DNA from: Sandaracinaceae bacterium | GTDB lineage: Bacteria; Myxococcota_A; Polyangia; Polyangiales; Sandaracinaceae | Direction: 5' to 3' | DNA: 64,000 nt | NCBI GenBank assembly: GCA_020633195.1 | Contig: JACKEC010000019.1 | Location: 496,001 to 560,000 of the forward strand | Notes under the pieces: model-generated | The model's input: the letters and a program-made list of their open reading frames with translations, nothing else | Databases searched by the model: none | Told to the model about the DNA's origin: nothing | In this document: piece by piece, positions 1 to 8,699 of the stretch | Numbering within the stretch: position 1 is the first letter of the stretch | Layout of the letters: each line of letters begins with the position of its first letter | Made by a program: the position numbers and the translations under genes

Positions 1-1
1 G

Positions 2-319
2 CCCACCGCGACGGAGACGGTGGAGGTGGCGTCGCCGCCCGAGGTCGAGGTCGCGCCCGCGGCCGAGGCCCCGGCGCTCGACTCCGAGGCGCAGATCGCG
101 CCGCCCGCGGTCGTGGTCGAGGCGCCCCCCGCGGCCGCGCCCGAGGAGGTGCCCGTCGCGCCCGTCGCGCGAGCGCGCCGCCGAGCGGCCCCCGAGACCC
201 CGGAGGTCCGCGAGGCGCCCGAGGCGCGTTCGCCCGAGACGCCGCCCGTCGCCGAGGTACCCTCCGAGCGCGAGCCCGAGGCATGGGACGGCACCATCAT
301 CGAATCGCCTTCGCGCTGA
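2..319 (+). CDS. C-terminal tail of an unidentified protein (5' end outside window)
   Basis: The reading frame is open from the window edge to a TGA, so only the last ~105 residues are visible. They are dominated by Pro, Ala, Glu and Val with a short Arg-rich stretch, which is a low-complexity linker or tail rather than a folded domain. The last 37 bases overlap the start of the TPR protein downstream, suggesting an operon with translational coupling. Such tails are common on myxobacterial kinases and envelope proteins, but nothing visible identifies the family. Confidence 0.6.
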   Translation, partial: PTATETVEVASPPEVEVAPAAEAPALDSEAQIAPPAVVVEAPPAAAPEEVPVAPVARARRRAAPETPEVREAPEARSPETPPVAEVPSEREPEAWDGTIIESPSR

Positions 320-1104
320 TCCTGGTCGTCGGTCACGGCGCGGTCGCGCGCGCCCAGGACGCGGCCTCGTCCGGCGCCGCGGTGGCTCCCGACCCGACCG
401 AAGTGGCCCAGGCGCAGTTCGATCAGGGCGTCGCGCTCCTGCGCGACGAGCGCTTCGCCGACGCGGCGCGCGCGTTCCGGCACTCGTACCGCGCGAGCCC
501 GCGCGTCGAGGCGATGTGCAACCTGGCGCTCACCTACGATCGCTGGGGCGACCACGTCGACCAGGCGCTGGGCGCCTATCGCACCTGCGCGCGCGACGAC
601 GAGAGCGGGCGCTACCGCGGCTACGCCGAGCGCCGGAGCGCCGAGATCGAGCGCGAGCTCGCGCTGAGCGAGGCGGCCGAGCCCGTCGAGGAGCCGGCGC
701 CCGAGGACGAGCCCGTCGCCGGCGTCCCCGCGCCGGAGCCGATCACGCCCGTCGAGCCCGACCACGGGCTGCTCTTCGGGGGCGTCGCGGTCGGCGCGGC
801 CGGGCTCGTGACCCTCGGCGTCGCGATCGGCTTCGCGGTCGAGTCGAGCGGGCTCGTCGACGAGCTCGTCGCGCGGCTCGGCGCGGCGCCCACGGTGGTC
901 CGCGGATCGCCCGAGCATCAGCAGCTCGAGGACGCGCGGCTCTACGCCGACCTCGCCACCGGCCTCTACGTCGCCACGGCGGTCCTCGGCGCCGCGGCGG
1001 TGACGCTCTTCGTCCTCGACGTCGTCCTCGCCGAGGGCGACGGAGGGGAGCGAGTCTCCCTCGCCCCGACCGGTTCGGGGCTCGCGCTGCGCGGAGGGTT
1101 CTGA
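283..1104 (+). CDS. TPR-containing membrane/periplasmic protein
   Basis: The 273-residue product starts with a signal peptide ending near an ARAQ cleavage site (residues 1-25). Residues ~38-110 hold tetratricopeptide-like helices (FDQGVALLRDERFADAARAF, then NLALTYDRWGDHVDQALGAY). An acidic Pro-rich linker follows, then two hydrophobic segments at about 160-185 and 225-250 that should anchor the C-terminus in a membrane. This layout is frequent for myxobacterial PEGA/TPR proteins next to protein kinases; that role is inferred. The ATG lies inside the end of the preceding gene and the next gene starts two bases after the stop. Confidence 0.85.
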   Translation: MGRHHHRIAFALILVVGHGAVARAQDAASSGAAVAPDPTEVAQAQFDQGVALLRDERFADAARAFRHSYRASPRVEAMCNLALTYDRWGDHVDQALGAYRTCARDDESGRYRGYAERRSAEIERELALSEAAEPVEEPAPEDEPVAGVPAPEPITPVEPDHGLLFGGVAVGAAGLVTLGVAIGFAVESSGLVDELVARLGAAPTVVRGSPEHQQLEDARLYADLATGLYVATAVLGAAAVTLFVLDVVLAEGDGGERVSLAPTGSGLALRGGF

Positions 1105-1106
1105 GG

Positions 1107-1691
1107 ATGTTCTACTTCCCGTGCGTCACCTGCGGGACCCCGATGCCGATCACCGACGTCCACGGGTGGCTCGGCGGCAACCCGGTGTGCAGCGAGCCTT
1201 GCGCCACACAGGCGCGCGCCGCCGGCCGGGGCGAGGATCCCCGGTCGGCGCCCGAGGTGATGCGCGACACGCTCGCGCTCCTCCTCGAGACCGGCGATCT
1301 GGTCCGCGTCTCCTGCGATCGCGCCGGCCGCGCCGAGTCCCACCTGAGCACGGCCACCGGGCTGAGCAGCACCCCCGCGGTGCTCGCCTTCGGCGTCCTG
1401 CCCGGCGCGATCGCCGGCATGGTCCACGAGGCGTCGGAGTCGGCGTACGCCAAGGACGTCTTCGACATCGACGATCGCCTCCACCGCGTCGTCCGGAGCG
1501 TGATGATCCTCGAGTCGCTCGGCGTCCCCGCCGCCGGTCACCTGCAGCCGATCGTGCAGCGCTACGGATCGCTCAGCGGCATGAGCGCCTCGGGCATGCA
1601 AGGCGTCTTGCAGCAGCTGTGGCACCACCTGAAGCACGCCTACGACGGGCTCGCCGCGATCCAGGCGTCGAGCCAAGGCCCCTTCCGCTAG
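1107..1691 (+). CDS. Hypothetical protein with N-terminal zinc-ribbon-like cysteines
   Basis: The 194-residue protein begins two bases after the TPR gene's stop, so the two are probably co-transcribed. Cysteines at 6, 9, 28 and 32 (CxxC...CxxxC) look like a small metal-binding knuckle. The remainder is predicted mostly helical, with a Gly/Ala-rich weakly hydrophobic stretch around residues 85-110. I do not recognise the family. The upstream extension of the frame is a shadow of the TPR gene, so the ATG at 1107 was chosen. Confidence 0.8.
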   Translation: MFYFPCVTCGTPMPITDVHGWLGGNPVCSEPCATQARAAGRGEDPRSAPEVMRDTLALLLETGDLVRVSCDRAGRAESHLSTATGLSSTPAVLAFGVLPGAIAGMVHEASESAYAKDVFDIDDRLHRVVRSVMILESLGVPAAGHLQPIVQRYGSLSGMSASGMQGVLQQLWHHLKHAYDGLAAIQASSQGPFR

Positions 1692-1698
1692 CGCCAGC

Positions 1699-2730
1699 TC
1701 ACAGCTCGACGCGGACGAGGATCGCGCGCACGAGCTCGCGGGGCGGCGGGTCGAGCGTGAGCGGCGCCATCCGATCGACGTCCTCGCGCGGCATCCAGTA
1801 GAGGACCACGCCGGCGGACGGACGCATCAGGCTGCGCGTGGGCTGCGGCTCGAAGAGCTCGGACGACCACGCGCGCGCGAAGGCCTCGGCCTCTGGCGCG
1901 GTGAGCCCGAGGCCGGTGAGCTCGCGGACCAGGCCCTCGCGCTCGCGCGCCGCGTCGAGCGCTTGGGTCGGAGCGGGGAGCGTCGCGGTGGCGCCGGGCG
2001 CGCTCGGCGCGGCGACCCGCGCGATCCGAAGCCCGCTCGCGTCGCGGCCGATGCGCACGAGGGTGCCGGCGACGCCGTGGTCCGAGGTCGCGCGCGCGAC
2101 GATCGCGTCGCCGGCGCGGCTGAGCTCGAGCGGCAACCGCGTCGACGGGAGCGCCGCGCGGTAGAAGAGCAGCGTGCCCTCCTGCTCGCCGACCCGCAGG
2201 CACGCCGAGCCGTCGGCCACGTAGCCCGGCAGGTCCGCGACCTCGCAGTAGCCGTCCACGGTGTCGCACGCGCGGGAGGGGTTGCGCCTCGACTCGCGCT
2301 GCTCGGGCAGATCGCGCGTGGGCGCTCCATCGCACGCGCGCGCCTCGACCCGTGGCCACGACAGCGCGCCGCCCGCGACGTCGCCCGCGGGCCAGTGCTC
2401 CACGATCGTCCCGCCCGGGACGCTCACCGCCGCGGAGAAGGTCAGCGCGTCGATCCCGGGATCGAGCCGCACGTAGAGCACCGGCTTGCGCACCTCGAGC
2501 GGAGCGTCCGGCTGGCCGGGACCCGCCGCGAGCTCGACCGTCCCGCCCGCGGCGACGTCGACGAGGCCCCACTCGTGGAGCGCGTAGCCCGGCGTCGCGG
2601 GCGCCTCGGGGGTGGCTTGCTCGGCGCCCGACGTCGGCGCGGGCGCTCCCTCGGGCTCGGCGGTCGCGGGCCCGGAGCACCCGGCGAGCGAGCCCGCGGC
2701 GAGCATCGTGAGCGTGACGAGGCGGGTCAT
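1699..2730 (-). CDS. Predicted lipoprotein of unknown function
   Basis: The 343-residue product has a lipoprotein signal (AAGSLAGC, Cys at about 18) followed by a Pro/Ala/Glu linker. The body begins GYALHEWGLVDV, an opening seen in several uncharacterised myxobacterial secreted proteins, and has four cysteines in the middle (CDGAP, CDTVDGYCEV, SACLRV) that could form disulfides. It is convergent with the gene before it, with seven bases between stops. No enzymatic motif was recognised. Confidence 0.82.
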   Translation of the reverse strand: MTRLVTLTMLAAGSLAGCSGPATAEPEGAPAPTSGAEQATPEAPATPGYALHEWGLVDVAAGGTVELAAGPGQPDAPLEVRKPVLYVRLDPGIDALTFSAAVSVPGGTIVEHWPAGDVAGGALSWPRVEARACDGAPTRDLPEQRESRRNPSRACDTVDGYCEVADLPGYVADGSACLRVGEQEGTLLFYRAALPSTRLPLELSRAGDAIVARATSDHGVAGTLVRIGRDASGLRIARVAAPSAPGATATLPAPTQALDAAREREGLVRELTGLGLTAPEAEAFARAWSSELFEPQPTRSLMRPSAGVVLYWMPREDVDRMAPLTLDPPPRELVRAILVRVEL

Positions 2731-2848
2731 GGCGCAGACTCTACGCCCGGTCCGAAACCGCGTCCGGGAGAACCCGCTCGATCGAGAGCTCGAAGTGCGG
2801 TCTCATCCCGCTGAATCCGAAGACGACCCTCACGTCGAAGCCGAGGCC

Positions 2849-3409
2849 ATGATGAAGACCCACCGACTCGTCCCCGTCCTGTTCGCCGTCGGCGCCCTCG
2901 CGCTCGGCGTCGCGCCCGTCGCGCTCGGGCAGGAGTCCGGCGGCGCCGCGGCCGCCCAGAGCGGCCCCGAGCGCTTCAACGGCACCTGGCGCTTCGCGGG
3001 CAGCGCGTCGCAGGGCCGGCAGACCATCGAGCGCGCGATCACGCGGGCCGTCGACGGCATGAACTTCATCACGCAGCCGATCGCGACCGGTCGCCTGCGC
3101 GACAAGAACCCGCTGGTGCAGCGGATCGAAATCCAGCTCACCGCCACCAACGCGCGCGTCGTGTTCGACGGCAGCCGGACGTACCGCGGCGCGCTCAACC
3201 AGTGGACGAACCACACCTTCGACGGCGAGACGATCCGCGTGCAGTTCCTCCACCGCACCGACGCCATCGTCCAGATGTTCCGCACCGACGGCGGCACCCG
3301 TCGCAACGTCTACCGCCTCCTCCCCGACGGCCGCCTCCGCCTCGAGGTGACCGTGCACGCGGGCTCGCTGCCGCGGGACCTCACCTACCAGCTCACCTAC
3401 CGGCGCTGA
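2849..3409 (+). CDS. Secreted hypothetical protein
   Basis: The 186-residue protein starts with a Sec signal peptide (MMKTHRLVPVLFAVGALALG, cleavage near ALGQ). The mature part is rich in Arg and Thr and is probably beta-stranded (FNGTWRFAG, TYRGALNQWTNHTFDGE, VYRLLPDGRLRLEVTV), resembling lipocalin-like or extracellular ligand-binding beta folds, which is only a structural impression. The frame is open further upstream, but that extension is shadow coding. Its 3' end overlaps the stop of the convergent reductase gene by 13 bases. Confidence 0.8.
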   Translation: MMKTHRLVPVLFAVGALALGVAPVALGQESGGAAAAQSGPERFNGTWRFAGSASQGRQTIERAITRAVDGMNFITQPIATGRLRDKNPLVQRIEIQLTATNARVVFDGSRTYRGALNQWTNHTFDGETIRVQFLHRTDAIVQMFRTDGGTRRNVYRLLPDGRLRLEVTVHAGSLPRDLTYQLTYRR

Positions 3410-6400
3410 CGCAGGAACGCCACGACGCGCGCCACGTAGGCCTCGTCGATCCGCGGCCGTCGCACGCCGAGGGCCTCGAGCTCCGCCACGGTCCGCGCGC
3501 ACGGCCACGGCCCCATCGGCAGCGACGCGGGGGTGGCGATGAAGCTCGCGAGCGGCGCGAGGCGCGAGCCCTCGGACGCGGCGAGGGCCTCGAGGAAGCG
3601 CGCGTGGGACACCGGCGCGGCGGTCACCCCGGCGGCGCTCACCGCGCGTCCGAGCGCGGCGTACGAGAGCGACCCCTCCACGTTGGCGAGGTGGTGCGTG
3701 CGACCCGCGCCGGGCCCCGCGACCACGAGCGCCGCGATCGCCTCGGCGACGAAGTCGACGGGCGTCATGTCGAGGATCGCGACCTCGTCGTCCACGTACA
3801 CCCCGAGCTCGATCACCGCGGCGAGGTAGCGGTGCACGAAGTCCTCGCGGTTGGCGACGCCGCGCGTCGAGTGCGCCGCGATCATCGCCGGGCGATGCAC
3901 GGCGACGTCGAGGCCGGCGGCGGCGGCGCGGCGGACGTGCGACTCGGCGACCCACTTCGACAGCGCGTACGGCGTGCTCGACGCGCGCACGCGGTCGAGA
4001 TCGAAGAAGCCGTCCTCGTCCGCGTCGGGCGGCGCGACGCTGATCGTGGAGACGTGGTGAAACGTCGCCCCGCGCGCCGCGGCTCGCTCGAGGAGCGCGA
4101 TCGTCCCGCCGACGTTGGCGCCGCGGAGCGCGCGATAGCCGGCCAGCCACGACACCCGCGCGCCGGCGTGCACGACCGCGTCGAACCCGAGCTCCTCGTC
4201 GAGCCCGAGCCCCTCGGCGTCGAGATCGCCGGCGACCGCGCGCAGGGCCGCGTCGGCTACCGGCGGGACGCGCCAGCCCTCGAGCGCGGCCCTCAGCCGG
4301 GCCTCCGCGGCCGCGTCGTCGGGGGCGCGCACGAGGGCGGTGACGTGGAGCCCGCGCGCGACCAGCGCCTCGACGAGGTGGGCGCCGAGGAACCCGGTCG
4401 CGCCGGTGAGGAGCACGCGCGACCGCTCCGCGCGGAGCGGCGACGTCGGGGTCACCCTCGGAGCGCGCGCGAGGTCCTCGCGCAGCGCCTCGTCGATCTC
4501 CGCGGAGAAGCCGTGCTCGAAGCGCGCGAGCCGCTCGGTCAGGGCGGCGAGGCTCGCCGAGCCGAACAGCCACGCGGGCGGCACCTCGCGGCCGAGCTCG
4601 GTCGAGAGCGCCGCGAGGAGCTCGGCGGCCGCGAGCGACTCGATGGCGGCGTCGGCGAGCGGCTCGTCGAGGTCGACGGCGCGGCCGAGCACGCTCGCCG
4701 CGATCCGGCGCACCCGGCCCTCGAGGTCTTCGTCGATGGCGGCCAGCGGGTCGTGCTCGAGGTCGGCCGGCGCCTCGAGGAGGGCGGTCAGCGCGGCGCC
4801 GTAGCGGTTGGCGATCGCGGAGCGCACCAGCTTGCCGCTCGCGGTGAGGAGCCCGTCCTCGACGCGCAGCGGCTCGGCCACGAGGAGCGCGGCGCTCGGG
4901 AGCTCGTGCGCGGCGAGGGCGGCGCGGCCGTGCGCCCGGAGCGCTCGCAACACCACGCGAGGCGCGTCCTCGTGCGCGCACAGCGCCTCGAGCGGCGCCG
5001 GCTCCACGCCGAGCGCGGTCGCGAGCGCCGCCGCGTCCGGGACCACGAGCGCCGCGAGCCCGTCACCGCCCGGCTCCGCGTGCACGTACACGCGGTCGAC
5101 CACCGTCGCGCCGCCGAGCACCGCCTCGACCCGGTCCACCGCCACGAACTCGCCGGCCGCGAGCTTGATCGCGTTGCGCGCGCGACCGACCACCCGCACG
5201 CGTCCGTCCGCGTCGCGCTCGCCGAGGTCCCCCGTCGCGAAGAACCCGCGCTCGTCGATCGTCGCCGCGTCGCCGTCGCCGAGATAGCCCGCGATCACGT
5301 GGGGCGAGCGGACCCAGATCTCCTGCGCGCCGTCCGCCGCGTCCCCGACCGGGCGCAGCTCGACCTCGACGCCCTCGGCGACGCGACCGTCCACCGCGAT
5401 CGTGCCGACCTCCGTGCTCCCGTACCCCTCCGAGACCCAGACGTCGTCGAACGCGTGGCGCACGAACGCGAGCAGCTCCCGCGAGACGGGCGCGCTCCCG
5501 ATCGAGATCGCGACGAGCTCGCGGCCGAGCGACGCGCGTGTCTCCGCGAGGGCCTCCCCCTCGAGCTCCGCCCGGGTGCGATCGGGCGCCGCCGCGGCGA
5601 GCGCGGAGAGGCGCCGGCGGTACGTCGCGTGGAGGGACGCGAAGAGCCGCGGGACGGTGCCGACCCCCGTGGGCTCGAACGCGCGGAGCTCGCTCAACAG
5701 GTGCGCGGGCCCGCGCGAGAACGCGATCACGCCGCCGTGCGCGAGCACCGCGGGCAGGAACATCCGCTCGCTGAGGTGGGACAGAGGCTGAAAGGACAGG
5801 TGCCGCGGGGACGCGCCGAGCGAGTAGCTCGCGATCACGTCGCGGAAGCCCGCGTAGGTCCGCATCGCGCCCTTCGGCACGCCCCCCGAGCCGCTCGTGA
5901 AGAGGATCGCGTGGACGTCGTCCTCCGATCGCGCGGCGTCCTCGATCGGCGCGAGCCGCGCTCCCTCGGCGAGGAGCTCCGTCCACTCGAGCGCGCCCTC
6001 GACGGAGTCGCCCACCGCGACGAGGAGCGGCGCCCCGGGGACGAGCGCGCGCAGCCGCTCGACGTCCGCGCCGTCGGCCACCACGCACGCCGGCTCCACC
6101 CGGGTCAGGATCGCGGCCAGCCGCTCGTCGGGCTCGTCGGTCGCGATCGGCACCGTCACGTACGCGCGCAGCAGGCACGCGAGCTCGGCGATCAGCCACG
6201 CGGGTCCGCCGCGCGTCGCGAGCACGACCCTCGCGCGCGACGGCGCCGGCTCGAGGCGCGCGTGCAGCGCTCGGGCGAGCGCGCGCGCCTCGGTCCAGAT
6301 CGCGCCGTAGTCGTGCGTCGCGGTGAACGCGCCGTCGTCGCCTCGCGCGAGGACGAGCGGGCGATCGCGGAAGAGACGGAAGGTCGTCCGCGCCGTCTTC

Positions 6401-7260
6401 AGCAGCGTCGGCTCGTAGAGCGAGCTCCCGAGGAGCTCCGTCGCGCGGACGTCGAGCACGACGGGCTCCTCGGCGACGAGCTCGATCCGCAGGTAGCGCG
6501 CCACGACGCCGCGACGGCGCTGGTCGAGCTCGAGGACGACCGAGAGGAGCGGCTCCTCCGACGAGGGCTCGCACGCGGTGTCCGAGACGAGCGACCGAGG
6601 GGGCAGGGCGCCCGACGGTCGGTGGAGCCCGAACGCGTGGACGCGCACGCGCGCCGCGACGGGCGGCCGGGCGACGACCACGCGGACCCGCGCGAGGTAG
6701 TGCCCGGCGCCGAGGTCCAGCTCCCACCACGGCGTGTGCTCCGGCTCGGTCGGCTGCGACCAGCGCGGGACGCCGTCGGCGGTCGCGGCTGTCCACGTCG
6801 TTTGCCGTGTGTAGCGATGGAACGCGACGTCGCGGAGGAGCACCGGGTCGCTCACGCCCTCGATCGGGTGCACGAGACCCAGCGTCTGCTTGGCGAACGA
6901 GCCCGCGCGGCGGAGCGGACCCGGCGGGTCGTCGGGCCGCCGCGCGATCGCGAGGGGCGGGTCGCCGACCCGGAGCCGGAGGGCCTCCTCGCCGTGCTCG
7001 ATCACGAGGACCCAGAGGTCGCGCCACGGGTGGTCCGGCACGAGCGTCGGGTCGAGCGCGAGCGTCGCGCGGTCGGCGTCGAGCTCGAGGTCGAGCCGAC
7101 CGTCGCCGTCGTCGTGACGCACCCCCACGACGAACCCCGAGGTCGTCCCCGCGCGGGTCGGAGGGCCTCCGTCGAGGCAGGCCACGAGCGCGCGGACGGC
7201 GAGCTCCGCGAAGAGCCCGGGCTCCGCGGGGGTCCACGAGACGATCGGCGCGGCGGCCAC
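3397..7260 (-). CDS. Carboxylic-acid-reductase-like enzyme (adenylation - carrier - thioester reductase) with an extra N-terminal domain
   Basis: The 1287-residue protein has, in order: an N-terminal region of about 270 residues with discoidin-like beta features (WSQPTEPEHTPWWELDLG, YLRIELVAEEP); an AMP-forming acyl-adenylating domain with ILFTSGSGGVPKGA near residue 450 and YGSTEVGT further on; a phosphopantetheine carrier region with the acceptor Ser in AIESLAAAEL near 872; and a reductase Rossmann domain with VLLTGATGFLGAHLVEALV near 948 and the YALSK active-site motif near 1097. Carboxylic acid reductases of this layout activate an acid with ATP, load it on the carrier and release an aldehyde using NADPH. 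Next to fatty-acid genes, a long-chain acid is a reasonable substrate guess. The canonical Asp before the carrier Ser is Glu here. Confidence 0.88.
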   Translation of the reverse strand: MAAAPIVSWTPAEPGLFAELAVRALVACLDGGPPTRAGTTSGFVVGVRHDDGDGRLDLELDADRATLALDPTLVPDHPWRDLWVLVIEHGEEALRLRVGDPPLAIARRPDDPPGPLRRAGSFAKQTLGLVHPIEGVSDPVLLRDVAFHRYTRQTTWTAATADGVPRWSQPTEPEHTPWWELDLGAGHYLARVRVVVARPPVAARVRVHAFGLHRPSGALPPRSLVSDTACEPSSEEPLLSVVLELDQRRRGVVARYLRIELVAEEPVVLDVRATELLGSSLYEPTLLKTARTTFRLFRDRPLVLARGDDGAFTATHDYGAIWTEARALARALHARLEPAPSRARVVLATRGGPAWLIAELACLLRAYVTVPIATDEPDERLAAILTRVEPACVVADGADVERLRALVPGAPLLVAVGDSVEGALEWTELLAEGARLAPIEDAARSEDDVHAILFTSGSGGVPKGAMRTYAGFRDVIASYSLGASPRHLSFQPLSHLSERMFLPAVLAHGGVIAFSRGPAHLLSELRAFEPTGVGTVPRLFASLHATYRRRLSALAAAAPDRTRAELEGEALAETRASLGRELVAISIGSAPVSRELLAFVRHAFDDVWVSEGYGSTEVGTIAVDGRVAEGVEVELRPVGDAADGAQEIWVRSPHVIAGYLGDGDAATIDERGFFATGDLGERDADGRVRVVGRARNAIKLAAGEFVAVDRVEAVLGGATVVDRVYVHAEPGGDGLAALVVPDAAALATALGVEPAPLEALCAHEDAPRVVLRALRAHGRAALAAHELPSAALLVAEPLRVEDGLLTASGKLVRSAIANRYGAALTALLEAPADLEHDPLAAIDEDLEGRVRRIAASVLGRAVDLDEPLADAAIESLAAAELLAALSTELGREVPPAWLFGSASLAALTERLARFEHGFSAEIDEALREDLARAPRVTPTSPLRAERSRVLLTGATGFLGAHLVEALVARGLHVTALVRAPDDAAAEARLRAALEGWRVPPVADAALRAVAGDLDAEGLGLDEELGFDAVVHAGARVSWLAGYRALRGANVGGTIALLERAAARGATFHHVSTISVAPPDADEDGFFDLDRVRASSTPYALSKWVAESHVRRAAAAGLDVAVHRPAMIAAHSTRGVANREDFVHRYLAAVIELGVYVDDEVAILDMTPVDFVAEAIAALVVAGPGAGRTHHLANVEGSLSYAALGRAVSAAGVTAAPVSHARFLEALAASEGSRLAPLASFIATPASLPMGPWPCARTVAELEALGVRRPRIDEAYVARVVAFLRQRR

Positions 7261-7326
7261 CGACCGAGGCTACGCCGTCGCGCGTCGCCAGGGGTGTTTG
7301 ACCCACGATCGCCCACCCGCGCTGCC

Positions 7327-7355
7327 TTGACACGGTGCGTCAACGGTCCTAAGCC
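7327..7355 (+). promoter_or_regulatory. Possible sigma-70 type promoter of fadI-fadJ
   Basis: A perfect TTGACA is followed after 17 bases by TAAGCC, a weak -10 match, about 40 bases before the fadI start codon. The -35 and spacing are convincing; the -10 is not, so this stays tentative. Confidence 0.4.
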
Positions 7356-7362
7356 GTAGCCC

Positions 7363-7380
7363 GCTGAATCGTCATTCAGC
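7363..7380. promoter_or_regulatory. Perfect inverted repeat in the fadI leader (operator or leader hairpin)
   Basis: GCTGAAT, four bases, then ATTCAGC form a perfect 7+7 inverted repeat between the promoter-like site and the GGAGG ribosome binding site at 7384-7388. It may be an operator for a fatty-acid-responsive repressor (TetR or GntR type) or a small mRNA hairpin in front of the ribosome site. No adjacent regulator gene was found. Confidence 0.5.
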
Positions 7381-7392
7381 GACGGAGGTTTC

Positions 7393-8688
7393 ATGGGCCA
7401 GAGCAATGGCAAGAGCCGCGTCGCGATCGTCGCCGGCCTTCGCACGCCCTTCGCCAAGCAGGGCAGCGCGTACCGGAACATGAGCGCGCTCGAGCTCGGC
7501 ACCGCGGTGGTCGCGGAGCTGCTGCAGCGCGCCGGCGTCGCGGCGTCCGAGATCGAGCAGTGCGTGTACGGGCAGGTCGTGCCCTCGCTCAAGGCGCCGA
7601 ACATCGCGCGCGAGATCGTGCTGCTGACGGGGATGCCGAAGGGCGTCGAGGCGTTCAGCGTCTCGCGCGCGTGCGCGACGAGCTACCAGTCGACGGTCAG
7701 CGTCGCGCAGGCGATCGAGACGGGCACCATCGAGTGCGGCCTCGCGGGCGGCGCCGACAGCGCGTCCGACGTGCCGATCTCGGTGAGCAAGAAGCTCGCG
7801 AGCGCGCTGATCGCGGCCAACGGCGCCAAGTCCCTCAAGGGTCGGCTCGCGGCCTTCAGCGGCCTGTCGGCGAAGGACTTCCTGCCCGTGCCCCCGGCGC
7901 TCAAGGAGTACACGACGGGCCTGACGATGGGCGAGAGCGCCGAGGTCATGGCCAAGGACTTCCACATCTCGCGCGCCGACCAGGACGCGCTCGCGCACGC
8001 GAGCCACTCGAACGCCGCCAAGGCGTGGGCCGACGGCCGCCTCGAAGAGGAGGTCATGCAGGTCTGGGTGCCGCCGGACTACACGGCCATCCGTCAGGAC
8101 AACCTGGTGCGCACGGACTCGAAGCTCGAGAGCTACGCGAAGCTCCGGCCCGCGTTCGATCGCAAGCACGGGACGATCACCGCGGGCAACGCTTCGCCGC
8201 TCACCGACGGCGCGAGCGCGCTGATCCTCATGCGCGAGGATCGCGCCAAGGCGCAGGGGCTCGAGCCGCTCGGCTACATCAAGAGCTACGCGTTCGCCGC
8301 GCTCGACCCGGGCGGCCACATGCTGATGGGCCCGAGCTACGCGTCGCCCAAGGCGCTCGACCGCGCGGGGGTGACGCTCGCCGACATGGACCTGATCGAC
8401 ATGCACGAGGCGTTCGCCGCGCAGGTGCTCTGCAACGTGCAGGCGTTCGGCTCGAAGAAGTTCGCCAACGAGAAGCTCGGTCGCGCCGAGGCGCTCGGCG
8501 ACATCGACATGGACAAGCTCAACGTGACCGGCGGCTCCATCGCCATCGGGCACCCGTTCGCCGCCACCGGCGCGCGGCAGATCACCCAGACGCTGCGCGA
8601 GCTGAACCGCCGCGGCGGCGGGCTCGCCCTCTGCACGGCCTGCGCGGCCGGCGGGCTCGGCGCGGCCATGGTCCTGGAAGCAGCGTGA
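7393..8688 (+). CDS. fadI: 3-ketoacyl-CoA thiolase (acetyl-CoA acyltransferase), FadI type
   Basis: This 431-residue thiolase catalyses the last beta-oxidation step, splitting 3-ketoacyl-CoA with CoA into acetyl-CoA and a shortened acyl-CoA. The nucleophilic cysteine is Cys94 (SRACATS), His387 sits in the GHP motif (AIGHPFAATG), and the second catalytic cysteine is Cys417 in CAAGGLGAAMVLEA, an ending very like E. coli FadI. The ATG has a GGAGG ribosome site seven bases upstream. fadJ follows after 11 bases with its own AGGAG, so both genes form an operon encoding the two halves of a FadIJ-type trifunctional complex. Confidence 0.96.
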   Translation: MGQSNGKSRVAIVAGLRTPFAKQGSAYRNMSALELGTAVVAELLQRAGVAASEIEQCVYGQVVPSLKAPNIAREIVLLTGMPKGVEAFSVSRACATSYQSTVSVAQAIETGTIECGLAGGADSASDVPISVSKKLASALIAANGAKSLKGRLAAFSGLSAKDFLPVPPALKEYTTGLTMGESAEVMAKDFHISRADQDALAHASHSNAAKAWADGRLEEEVMQVWVPPDYTAIRQDNLVRTDSKLESYAKLRPAFDRKHGTITAGNASPLTDGASALILMREDRAKAQGLEPLGYIKSYAFAALDPGGHMLMGPSYASPKALDRAGVTLADMDLIDMHEAFAAQVLCNVQAFGSKKFANEKLGRAEALGDIDMDKLNVTGGSIAIGHPFAATGARQITQTLRELNRRGGGLALCTACAAGGLGAAMVLEAA

Positions 8689-8699
8689 AGGAGACGGCG

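Noticed and set aside
2741..4981. Long Arg-rich frame opposite the reductase gene
   Set aside because: Arg/Gly/Pro-rich composition and full overlap with a gene with clear domains show it is a shadow of high-GC coding.
3202..7359. 1385-codon plus-strand frame
   Set aside because: Largest frame of the window but only Arg/Glu/His/Asp-rich antisense of the reductase.
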